Source: Bradyrhizobium barranii subsp. barranii (GTDB taxonomy: Bacteria > Pseudomonadota > Alphaproteobacteria > Rhizobiales > Xanthobacteraceae). Taken from it: 64,000 nt of DNA. Location of the stretch: positions 8,849,501 to 8,913,500 of the forward strand of contig NZ_CP086136.1 in NCBI RefSeq assembly GCF_017565645.3, written 5' to 3'. Numbering within the stretch: the first letter of the stretch is position 1; the number at the start of each line of letters is the position of its first letter. The notes beneath the pieces were generated by a model. The model saw only the letters and a list, made by a program, of their open reading frames with translations. It made no database searches and was not told the origin of the DNA. The position numbers were made by a program, and so were the translations under genes. Positions 9,240 to 21,200 of the stretch are shown here, piece after piece.

Positions 9240-12200
9240 CTATTCAAGAGTGCCGATTAGGGCCGTTGAAATAGCATGAGCGAGAACTTGGCGGTTTTCT
9301 GGGTTGCTCACCATTGTCGCGTGGTTGCCTGGAACAGGTACCGCATGAATGGCCCCCGCATCGACGACAAGGTCCCAGCCAAGCTTTGGCAGGTTTGCAT
9401 CGCGACCAGATTGCTTGTCAGGCGGTACCCAACGATTAAGAGGCTCACTGGCATAAAACTGGTATATTTCAATTGGGAGCGACGGAATGCGATACGATTG
9501 TAGCGCCCGTTGAAATGCCGCGGCCCTTTGATACATCGAGACGTCACTGTGAAGATCGTGATCTGGAGCTAACGCTCCTGTTTGCTGCGCCTTTTCGAGC
9601 AACTCAGAGATGGAACATTGTTCCGTGTCGCGTTCTAAAACCTCGCGATATTCATCGCGCAAGGTTCCACAACGATCCAAAACAAACTCTCGCGCCAAAT
9701 TCTTCAGTGATGCGTTCGAAGAAGCCCCAGGTAGACTGACATCGATGAAGGCCATGAACGACACAACTTCATCACTACTCAGTAATCGCTCGGCAATTGC
9801 ATAAGCCAGGATTGCACCTGATGAGTATCCAGCAAAGCGGTATGGGCCACGTGGCTGGATCTGTTTAATCGCAACAATCACCTCCGCGGCCATCGCCTCA
9901 AAAGTCGGTGGACGAACGTCATCGAAAGGTGGCCATGGCAGAGCGTAGACTGAGCAGTCTGCATCCATTTCCGCCGCCAAACCGAGGACATACGAACAAT
10001 CTCCAAAGCCTGACGGGACAAAGAAGAGCGGTGGTTGCGATCCGTTCGGTCGAACGGAAATCACCGCCGAGTTACTGGGCTGCACTTGCAAACAAATCTG
10101 CGATGCGAGTTCCTTCAGAACAGGTGCGCGGAAGAGGTCGGTGGCGCTAAAACTCAACCCAAGATTTGATGCTCGACCGAGCATCTGCACGGCCAAGAGC
10201 GAGTAGCCGCCCAGTTCGAAGAAGTGGTCGTTGCGCCCGATGCGCTCGACACCAAGGAGCTCGGCCCAGATCTGCGCCAGCGCCGTCTCGACCTCACCTT
10301 GCGGTAACTGGTAGGCCGCCAGCGCATAGGCCTGATCGGACGGCGCCGGCAGTGCGTTCCGATCGAGCTTGCCGTTCACCGTCAGCGGAAGCGCGGCCAG
10401 CCGCACGAACGCACTCGGCACCATGTAGTCCGGCAGTCGCGCACTTAAGTGCGCGCGCAAGGCGCCCGCAAGCGCGCCTCCACCGCCCTCATCCGAGCCG
10501 GCCTCGGGCGCGCAGACCACATAGGCGATCAGATGCTTGTGGCCGCCGCCGTTCTGGCGCGCCAGCACCACCGCCTCGCGCACCCAGGCGTGCTCGCAAA
10601 GCCGCGCGACGATCTCACCCGGCTCGATGCGGTAGCCGCGAATCTTCACCTGATCGTCGTTGCGGCCCAGGAACTCAAGATTGCCGTCCGGCAGATAACG
10701 GGCAAGGTCGCCGGTCCGGTACAGCCGATCGCCCTCGACAAAGGGACTGGCGATGAACCGCTCGGCGGTCAGCTCAGGGCGGTTGAGGTAGCCCCGCGCC
10801 ACCCCCGCCCCGCCAATGTAAAGCTCGCCCACCGCACCGAACGGCACGGGCGCGCCATGGCCATCCAGCAGGTACACCCGCGTGTTGGCAATTGGGCGCC
10901 CGATCGGGACCACCGACCCATTGAAATCAGCCGGGCAAGTCCAGATCGTCGCGCAGACTGTTGCCTCGGTCGGGCCATAAGCATTGACCATTGATGCTGG
11001 GGCCAGACTTCGGATGAGTTCAGGCTTAGGCAGCTCTCCGGCAAGAATGAGAACTTGCGCAGCCAAACGTTCCGGATCCTTGCTCGTCTGAAGCAACGCT
11101 GGGGGTAGTGTCGCGTGGGTGATGGCTTCGCTTCGGAGATAATCCGATAGCTTGTTCCTCGCTTGACGGATCTCTTCCGCAGGCAAGTGCAAAGCCGCTC
11201 CGGAGCCAAACGCCATAAGAAGCTCCCAAGCGCTTGCATCAAAAGCGATGGAGGCGAACTGCACGACTCGGCTGTTGGAAGAAGCGCCAAAGAGGCCGAC
11301 CTGAGCCGACAGCAGATTGACCAACCCCCGATGCTGGACCATGACCCCCTTTGGGGTTCCGCTTGAGCCTGAGGTGTAGATCACATAAGCGAGATGGCCG
11401 GATGTGAGGCCAAGCGTGTGCCGGTCTGGGTTCGAAGCCGGCCGTTCGGCCCAGGCGGGCGTGGCCGTCTCCAGATCAATGACCGTCACCTCGGTCAGCA
11501 CTTCGGGGCCGAGTGCTGCGCGACCGACGACGTCGCATAGCAGCAGCCGCGGCGCGGCATCGTTGACAACCTGACGCAGCCGCTCGCTGGGATAGGCTGG
11601 GTCCAGCGGCAGATAGGCACCGCCCGCCTTCAGGATCGCCAAGATGCCAACCATCATCATCAGGCTGCGTTCGAGGCAGATTGCCACCGGCTGGTCCGGC
11701 TTGACCCCAAGCTCGATCAGAAGATGCGCCAGCCGGTTGGCCCGCGCGTTGAGCTCGCCATAGCTCAGCCGCTCGTTTTCGCAGACCAGCGCCACCGCCT
11801 CCGGCGCCTTTTGCACCTGCGCCTCGAACAGCTCATGGACGCACTGCTCTGTTGGATAGGCCTCTTCCGTCCGGTTCAGATCCTCCAGCAGATAGGTGCG
11901 CTCCTCAGCCGGCAAGATGTCGAGCTCGCGTACCGGCGTATCCGGGGCATGCTCCAGCGCCTCTGCCAGCTGCTCGAGCGACCGCTGCATGTAGCCGCAG
12001 ATCCGATCCGCCGAGATTGGCTCCGCCACCTGCACAGTGAGGCCCAGCGCCTCGCCAAAATCCTCAACCGACAGGGTCAGCGGATAGTTAGTGCGTTCCT
12101 CCCCGCCCAGCCATTCCATACCCGACAAGACATCATCCGTCCCGGAGCCGGGCACAGCCGGCGCCTTGTTGTGACGATAGTTCAACAGCGTGCTGAACAG

Positions 12201-15200
12201 CGGCGCCGACGCCGCAATAGCGCTGCAGCGCTGCGCCAGCGCCAGCGAGGCATGCTCATGTGTCAGCAGCTCGGCCAGCCGGGCGTGCGTGGTCCGCACG
12301 CTCGCCTCGACGGCGGTCCCATCAAGATCAAGCCGCAGCGGCAGGGTGTTGATGAACAGTCCCATGGCGCGGTCGGCGCCGGCGCTGCCCTGCAGGCGGC
12401 CCAGCAGCACCGTGCCGAACACCACCTGCTCGCGGCCGCTGCTGCGCGCCACCACCTGCCCCCACGCCAGATGGCACAGGCTCGCCAGACTCACGCCCAG
12501 CCGCCGCGCCTGTTCCGCCAGCCGCGCATGGAGCGCTGGCGGCAGCATCCGATACGCCTCACGAACCCCGCCGCCGTCGCCGCGCACCTCGCTCAAGTTG
12601 AAGGGCGTGGTCGGCTCGTCGATGCCGGCCAGCAGCTCCCGGAAGAACGCTTCATCCGCCTTGGCGTCACCGCGTAGATGCGCCTGCGCCACCAGATTGC
12701 GGAATGGCTGCGGCGCCGTCAGCTCATGCTCGCGCCCCTCCAGCTTGGCCCGGACTTCAGCATGCATCACGTCCCGGGTTGCGTGATCCCCGATCAGATG
12801 ATGCTGCAGCTCCAGCAACAGCCAGCGCGCGCTGCCGGGCTCGCGCGCAATCACAAACCGCAGCAGTGGCGCCCGGCCGAGCTCGATGCGGTGCCGGCGC
12901 GGATCAAACCGGTTCCTGAGCTGCTCAGCGCCAGCGCCATCAGCGCCATCCAGCTGGACCTCGATCACCTCCAGTCGCGCCTTCCGCCACACCACCTGGA
13001 CCGGCCGCGACAACCCCTCCCAGACAAACGAGGTACGCAGGATGTCATGCCGATCTACCACCCGCTGGATCGCGGCAAGATAGCGCGCGAGCAGCCCACG
13101 CTCGGCAAACGCCATCTGCGACACCAGGAGGTATGGATCGCCCTTTGCCGCTAGCAAATGATGGAACAGGATGCCGTCCTGCAGCGGCGACAGACCGTAA
13201 ATGTCCTGGATGTTGCAAACCCCGCCGGGTACCGTGGCGATGATCCGGTCGATCTCGTCCTGCGCGAGCTCGATCAGCGGCAACATCTCCGGCGTTATCG
13301 CCACGCTCCGCTCGGTGATCAGGTTGGCCGGGACTGCCACCTCGTGATGGCGGCCCAGGCGTGCGGCCAGATCCGCGAGCACTGGCTTGACGAACAAGGT
13401 GCGCACCTCGATGCGCAGTGACCGCCGCCGCAGATGCTCCATCATCTGCACCGCCAAGAGCGAGTGCCCTCCCAGTTCGAAGAAGTTGTCGTGCCGTCCG
13501 ACCCGCTCCAGCCCCAGCAGCTCGGCCCAGATCTGCGCCAGCACCGTCTCCATCTCGCCCTGAGGCGGCGCGTAGGTCCGCCGCGCATATGCCTCGTCGC
13601 CCGGGGCCGGTAGCGCTTTTCGATCGAGCTTGCCGTTCAGCGTCAGCGGAAGCGCCGCCAGCCGCACGAACGCACTCGGGACCATGTAGTCCGGCAGCCC
13701 CGCACTCACATGCGCCCGCAAACCGCCGGCAAGATCAGATTCCTCAGCTCCGGCGGCAACGACATACGCAACGAGCCGCTGCTCGCCGCCACCATCCTCG
13801 CGCGCCACCACCACCGCCTCGCGCACGGAGGCATGCTCGCAAAGCCGCGCCGCAATCTCGCCCGGTTCGATGCGGAAGCCGCGAATCTTTACCTGGTCGT
13901 CGTTGCGCCCTAAAAACTCCAGATTGCCGTCCGGCAGGTAGCGCGCCAGGTCGCCGGTCCGGTACAGCCGGTCGCCCTCGACAAAGGGACTGGGGATGAA
14001 CCGCTCCGCGGTCAGCTCAGGGCGGTTCAGGTAGCCCCGCGCCACCCCCGCCCCGCCAATGCAGAGCTCGCCCACCGCACCGAACGGCACAGGCGCGCCA
14101 TGACCATCCAGCAAGTAGACCCGCGTGTTGGCAATAGGGCGGCCAATCGGGACGATGGCCTCATCAAACTCAGCCGGGCAGCTCCAGGATGTCACGTCGA
14201 TCGCGGCTTCAGTCGGACCGTAAAGATTGTGCAGGGCCGTCCAGGGCAATACGCGCCGAACCCTATACACACTGGCGGCAGGGAGCGCCTCGCCGCTGCA
14301 TAAAACCTGCCGCAGCGATGTGCAGCGGTCAACACTCTTCGCATCCAAAAAGCTGACCAGCATGGATGGCACGAAGTGAACCGTCGTGATGCGCTGGCTG
14401 ACGATCAAGTCGACCAACGTATCGGGATCTCTGTGCGCACCGGGCGGCGCCAGTACCAGCGTTGCCCCTTCAAGCAAAGTCCAAAAGAACTCCCAGGCCG
14501 AGACATCGAAGCTAAATGGCGTCTTCTGCAACACGACGTCTGTTGGTTTCAGACCATAGACGTCCTGCATCCAGATCAGGCGATTAACGATAGCCCGATG
14601 CTCATTCTGTGCCCCTTTTGGCCTGCCGGTGGATCCCGAGGTGTAGATCACATAGGCGAGATTGCGGGAGGTCAGGCTGAGCGCGCGCCGATCAGGATCC
14701 GCTTCCGGCAGGCTGGCCCAGGCCGGCGCCGCAGCATCGAGCTCCACCACGCTCACCTTGGCCGGCACATCCGCGCCGAAGGCGGCACGGCCGGCCACAT
14801 CGGCCAGCAGCAGCGGCGGCGCCGCATCGTCGAGCACCTGATGCAGCCGCGCCGACGGATAGGCCGGATCCAGCGGCATATACGACCCGCCGGCCTTGAG
14901 GATCGCCAAAAGCCCCACCACCATCATCGGACTGCGCTCGACGCAGATCGCAACCGGCTGGTCCGGCCTGACCCCGAGGGCGATCAAGTGATGCGCCAGG
15001 CGGTTGGCCCGCACATTGAGCTCGGCATAGCTCAGTTGCTCATCTTCGCAGACCACCGCCACCGCATCCGGCGCCTTGTGCACCTGCACTTCAAACAGCT
15101 CGTGGATGCACCGCTCCGCAGGATACGGCGCCGCCGTCCGGTTCAGCTCCTCCAGCAGATACGTGCGCTCGGCAGTCGAGAGCAGCTCAATCCGGTGGAC

Positions 15201-18200
15201 CTCTTGCTGCGCATCGGCTGCCATCGCCCGCAGCAGCGCCAGCAGATAACCACGCTGCCGCTCGATCGTCGCCTGATCAAACAGCGCCGTGGCATAACCC
15301 AGCGTTCCGGCGATCTCCTCGCCATGCTCGCCAAGGCTCAGCTCCAGATCGAACTTGGCCTGATCAATCTCCTCCCCGGCAGCTTCGACACTCAGCCCCG
15401 GCAGGTCCAATGGCCCAACCGCATTGTTCTCCCAGGCCAGCATCACCTGGAACAACGGTGTGTGATCAAGAGCCCGGGGCGGCTGCACGATCTCCACCAC
15501 CTGCTCGAACGGCAGGTCCTGATGCTCCTGCGCAGCCAGCACCGTGCGCCGCGTCCGCTCCAGAAGCTCCGACACGCGCGGCTTGCCCGACAGGTCCAGC
15601 CGAAGCGCCAGAGTGTTGACGAAGAAGCCGATCAGCTCTTCGATCTCGCGGTGCCCCCGATTGGCGCTCGGCACGCCAATCACAAGATCGTCCTGCCCGG
15701 ACAGACGCGACAGCACCGCCGCCCAGGCCGCCAGCACCGTCATGAACAACGTCGAGCCATGCTGCAGGCTCAGCCGCTTCAGCTCCCGCGTCAAATCCGC
15801 ATCGACGGTGATCGGGACCGCGGCCGCGGCAAACGACTGCTGGGCAGGCCGCGCATGGTCCGTCGGCAAGACAAGACGGGCTGTGCCCGCCAGCGCGCTG
15901 CGCCAATACTGCGCCTGCTGCTGCAACCGTTCCCCCGACAGCCATTGGCGTTGCCAGGCGGCGTAATCCGGATATTGGATCGCAAGCGGCGGCAGAGGAT
16001 CGTCCTGCCCGGCCTGGAATGCCCGGTAGAGCTGGCTAAGTTCACGCAGCAGCACGCCCATCGACCAACCGTCCGAGACGATGTGATGCTGGGTCAGCAG
16101 GAAGACGTGTTCCTCGTCGGCGGTGCGGATCAGCCGACCGCGGATCAGCGGACCGCGCGCAAGATCGAATGGCGTGCGCCCCTCTTCATGGCACAGATCC
16201 AAAAATGCCGATTCCGCATCCGATCTCTCCCGCAGATCATGCTCAACTATTGGCAGACCCGCGTCCGGCGGCAAAACCTCAACCCGGGGCTTGCCCTGGG
16301 TCGCGACAAACACACTGCGCAGCGCCTCATGACGTGCAAACAGACGGTTAAGGCTGCGCTGCCAGGCGCTGCGGTCGAGCATCCCGCGCAATCGCAAGGC
16401 CAGCGGAATGTGATAGTTGGTGCTGCCTTCGTTCAGCTGAGCCAAAAACCATAGCCGCTGCTGCGCAAACGACAGCACAAGCGGCTCATGCCGCGACACG
16501 GCTGCAATCGACGGCAGCTCTTGCGGACCCGAGCAGCTCAACAGCTCGACGATGCTTGCCGCCAGGTCACTCAACACTGGCCTTGCGAACAGCGTCGACA
16601 GTGGCAGTTCGACCCCGACAGCCTGTGACAGCCGGCTCGACATCTGCACGGCCAAGAGCGAGTGGCCGCCCAGTTCGAAGAAGTGGTCGTTGCGCCCGAT
16701 GCGCTCGACACCAAGGAGCTCGGCCCAGATCTGCGCCAGCGCCGTCTCGACCGCACCTTGCGGCGACTGGTAGGCCGCCAGCGCATAGGCCTGATCGGCC
16801 GGCGCCGGCAGCGCGTTCCGATCGAGCTTGCCGTTCACCGTCAGCGGAAGCGCGGCCAGCCGCACGAACGCACTCGGCACCATGTAGTCCGGCAGTCGCG
16901 CACTTAAGTGCGCGCGCAAGGCGCCCGCAAGCCCGCCTCCACCGCCCTCATCCGAGCCGGCTTCGGGCGCGCAGACCACATAGGCGATCAGATGCTTGTC
17001 ACCGGCGTCGTTCTCGCGCGCCAGCACCACCGCCTCGCGCACCCAGGCGTGCTCGCAGAGCCGCGCGACGATCTCACCCGGCTCGATGCGGTAGCCGCGA
17101 ATCTTCACCTGATCGTCGTTACGGCCCAGGAACTCAAGATTGCCGTCCGGCAGATAACGGGCAAGGTCGCCGGTCCGGTACAGCCGATCGCCCTCGACAA
17201 AGGGACTGGCGATGAACCGCTCCGCGGTCAGCTCAGGGCGGTTCAGGTAGCCCCGTGCCACCCCCGCCCCGCCAATGTAAAGCTCGCCGACCGCACCGAA
17301 CGGCACGGGCGCGCCATGGCCATCCAGCAAGTACACCCGCGTGTTGGCAATTGGGCGCCCGATCGGGACCACCGCCCCATTGAAATCAGCCGGGCAAGGC
17401 CAGATCGTCGCGAAGGTCGTCGTCTCGGTCGGCCCGTAGCAGTTAATGAGACGTACGGGGCCCTTTTCCTTCAACAGTCTCAGAAACGAGGCAAGATCAC
17501 CGCGCTCACCCCCACAGAGGAGGTGCTTCAGTTGCGCCAACGTCGGAGCAATCGTTGATGTACATTGGTTGAATAGTGCTGTTGTTAGAAACAGTGACGT
17601 CACCCGGTGCTGTTCAAGCGCCCGGGCAAAGCTAAGAGTATCCCTGACGGTGGCGGCATGCATGGCAAGAATGCAACCACCGTTAAGCAGCGGTGCCCAT
17701 ACTTCGAATGTGCTTGCGTCGAAGGCGGGATTGCCAGCCCATGCCACCCGATCTCCTGCATCGATCTTCACATACCCACTGTTGATCACGAGCCGGTTGA
17801 CGGCACGATGAGGAACAACAACTCCTTTGGGAAGGCCAGTTGAGCCGGAGGTGTACATGACGTAAGCGGCAGTTTCAGCGCTCAACGCCAGCCCAGGATC
17901 GGAACTGCATCCCGTTCCAGCTATGAGCGGCTCAATAGCCAGAACAGGTATCGTCGCCTCAACCAGATCATCCCCAGAAAGCACCAAGCGTGCAGCACAA
18001 TCGGCCATCAGCCCTTTTTGTCGCGCCGACGGGAGGGCGCGATCGATCGGTACATAAACGCCCCCGGCCTTCAGAATCGCCAGCTGCGCCACCACAAGAG
18101 CGACGGAGCGGTCCAGCACTGTGGCAACGCGATCCCCCGGCTTGATCCCAAGGGCGATCAGGTGATGCGCCAGGCGATTGGCCCGCGCATTGAGCTCGGC

Positions 18201-21200
18201 GTAGCTCAGCCGCTCATCTTCGCAGACCACCGCCACCGCATCCGGCGCCTTGTGCACCTGCACTTCAAACAGCTCGTGGATGCACCGCTCCGCAGGATAC
18301 GGCGCCGCCGTCCGGTTCAGCTCCTCCAGCAGATACGTGCGCTCGGCAGTCGAGAGCAGCTCAATCCGGTGGACCTCTTGCTGCGCATCGGCTGCCATCG
18401 CCCGCAGCAGCGCCAGCAGATAACCACGCTGCCGCTCGATCGTCGCCTGATCAAACAGCGCCGTGGCATAACCCAGCGTTCCGGCGATCTCCTCGCCATG
18501 CTCGCCAAGGCTCAGCTCCAGATCGAACTTGGCCTGATCAATCTCCTCCCCGGCAGCTTCGACACTCAGCCCCGGCAGGTCCAATGGCCCAACCGCATTG
18601 TTCTCCCAGGCCAGCATCACCTGGAACAACGGTGTGTGATCAAGAGCCCGGGGCGGCTGCACGATCTCCACCACCTGCTCGAACGGCAGGTCCTGATGCT
18701 CCTGCGCAGCCAGCACCGTGCGCCGCGTCCGCTCCAGAAGCTCCGACACGCGCGGCTTGCCCGACAGGTCCAGCCGAAGCGCCAGAGTGTTGACGAAGAA
18801 GCCGATCAGCTCTTCGATCTCGCGGTGCCCCCGATTGGCGCTCGGCACGCCAATCACAAGATCGTCCTGCCCGGACAGACGCGACAGCACCGCCGCCCAG
18901 GCCGCCAGCACCGTCATGAACAACGTCGAGCCATGCTGCAGGCTCAGCCGCTTCAGCTCCCGCGTCAAATCCGCATCGACGGTGATCGGGACCGCGGCCG
19001 CGGCAAACGACTGCTGGGCAGGCCGCGCATGGTCCGTCGGCAAGACAAGACGGGCTGTGCCCGCCAGCGCGCTGCGCCAATACTGCGCCTGCTGCTGCAA
19101 CCGTTCCCCCGACAGCCATTGGCGTTGCCAGGCGGCGTAATCCGGATATTGGATCGCAAGCGGCGGCAGAGGATCGTCCTGCCCGGCCTGGAATGCCCGG
19201 TAGAGCTGGCTAAGTTCACGCAGCAGCACGCCCATCGACCAACCGTCCGAGACGATGTGATGCTGGGTCAGCAGGAAGACGTGTTCCTCGTCGGCGGTGC
19301 GGATCAGCCGACCGCGGATCAGCGGACCGCGCGCAAGATCGAATGGCGTGCGCCCCTCTTCATGGCACAGATCCAAAAATGCCGATTCCGCATCCGATCT
19401 CTCCCGCAGATCATGCTCAACTATTGGCAGACCCGCGTCCGGCGGCAAAACCTCAACCCGGGGCTTGCCCTGGGTCGCGACAAACACACTGCGCAGCGCC
19501 TCATGACGTGCAAACAGACGGTTAAGGCTGCGCTGCCAGGCGCTGCGGTCGAGCATCCCGCGCAATCGCAAGGCCAGCGGAATGTGATAGTTGGTGCTGC
19601 CTTCGTTCAGCTGAGCCAAAAACCATAGCCGCTGCTGCGCAAACGACAGCACAAGCGGCTCATGCCGCGACACGGCTGCAATCGACGGCAGCTCTTGCGG
19701 ACCCGAGCAGCTCAACAGCTCGACGATGCTTGCCGCCAGGTCACTCAACACTGGCCTTGCGAACAGCGTCGACAGTGGCAGTTCGACCCCGACAGCCTGT
19801 GACAGCCGGCTCGACATCTGCACGGCCAAGAGCGAGTGGCCGCCCAGTTCGAAGAAGTGGTCGTTGCGCCCGATGCGCTCGACACCAAGGAGCTCGGCCC
19901 AGATCTGCGCCAGCGCCGTCTCGACCGCACCTTGCGGCGACTGGTAGGCCGCCAGCGCATAGGCCTGATCGGCCGGCGCCGGCAGCGCGTTCCGATCGAG
20001 CTTGCCGTTCACCGTCAGCGGAAGCGCGGCCAGCCGCACGAACGCACTCGGCACCATGTAGTCCGGCAGTCGCGCACTTAAGTGCGCGCGCAAGGCGCCC
20101 GCAAGCCCGCCTCCACCGCCCTCATCCGAGCCGGCTTCGGGCGCGCAGACCACATAGGCGATCAGATGCTTGTCACCGGCGTCGTTCTCGCGCGCCAGCA
20201 CCACCGCCTCGCGCACCCAGGCGTGCTCGCAGAGCCGCGCGACGATCTCACCCGGCTCGATGCGGTAGCCGCGAATCTTCACCTGATCGTCGTTACGGCC
20301 CAGGAACTCAAGATTGCCGTCCGGCAGATAACGGGCAAGGTCGCCGGTCCGGTACAGCCGATCGCCCTCGACAAAGGGACTGGCGATGAACCGCTCCGCG
20401 GTCAGCTCAGGGCGGTTCAGGTAGCCCCGTGCCACCCCCGCCCCGCCAATGTAAAGCTCGCCGACCGCACCGAACGGCACGGGCGCGCCATGGCCATCCA
20501 GCAGGTACACCCGCGTGTTGACGATTGGACGCCCGACGTGAGGCATCTGGGGCCAACATGACGGATCAGCTGCAAGGTGGTGCTCGGAAATGACGCTGAT
20601 TTCCGTGGACCCATATTGATTGATCAATCTCGCGTTCGGATGTGCTTCGAAGAACGTCCTAAGCAGTGGAGTGGCCTGCAATCGCTCGCCGGCTGTATAA
20701 AGCTCTCTTAAAGAGGGCAGCTGCACGCGCTGCGCGCTCCAGACTTCCGCAAAATGATTCAATGCCACGAACGGGAGGAAAAGCCGCTCTATCGCCTCCC
20801 GCTCTATAAATTCCAGCAGGTCGGAGAAGTGCCTCCGGGTCTCTTCCCGCACGAGCACAAGCACTCCGCCGTCCTTCCAACAGATGAACAATTCCTGACA
20901 GGACACATCGAAGTTCAGGGTCGCGAATTGAAGTGTGCGCAGTTTTGACGTGCCAATCCCCGCAAGCGAATTCACAAGCGCGCCATGGGACATTTCCACG
21001 CCCTTGGGGATTCCGGTTGAGCCGGAGGTATAGATGACATAGGCGAGATGGCGCGATGAAAGGCCAAGCGCGCCCGGGTCCGGGTTCGAAGGCGGCCGCT
21101 CGCCCCAAGTCGGGGTCGCCGTCTCCAGATCGACCACCGTCACATCGGCCACGGCTTCGGCGCCCAATGCGGTTCGACCGGCGACATCGCAAAGCAGCAG

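Noticed and set aside
14376..19628. Long plus-strand open frames (692 and 536 codons) opposite the NRPS
   Set aside because: They are antisense shadows of GC-rich NRPS codons, repeat with the NRPS repeat units and have His/Arg/Gln-rich composition without domains.
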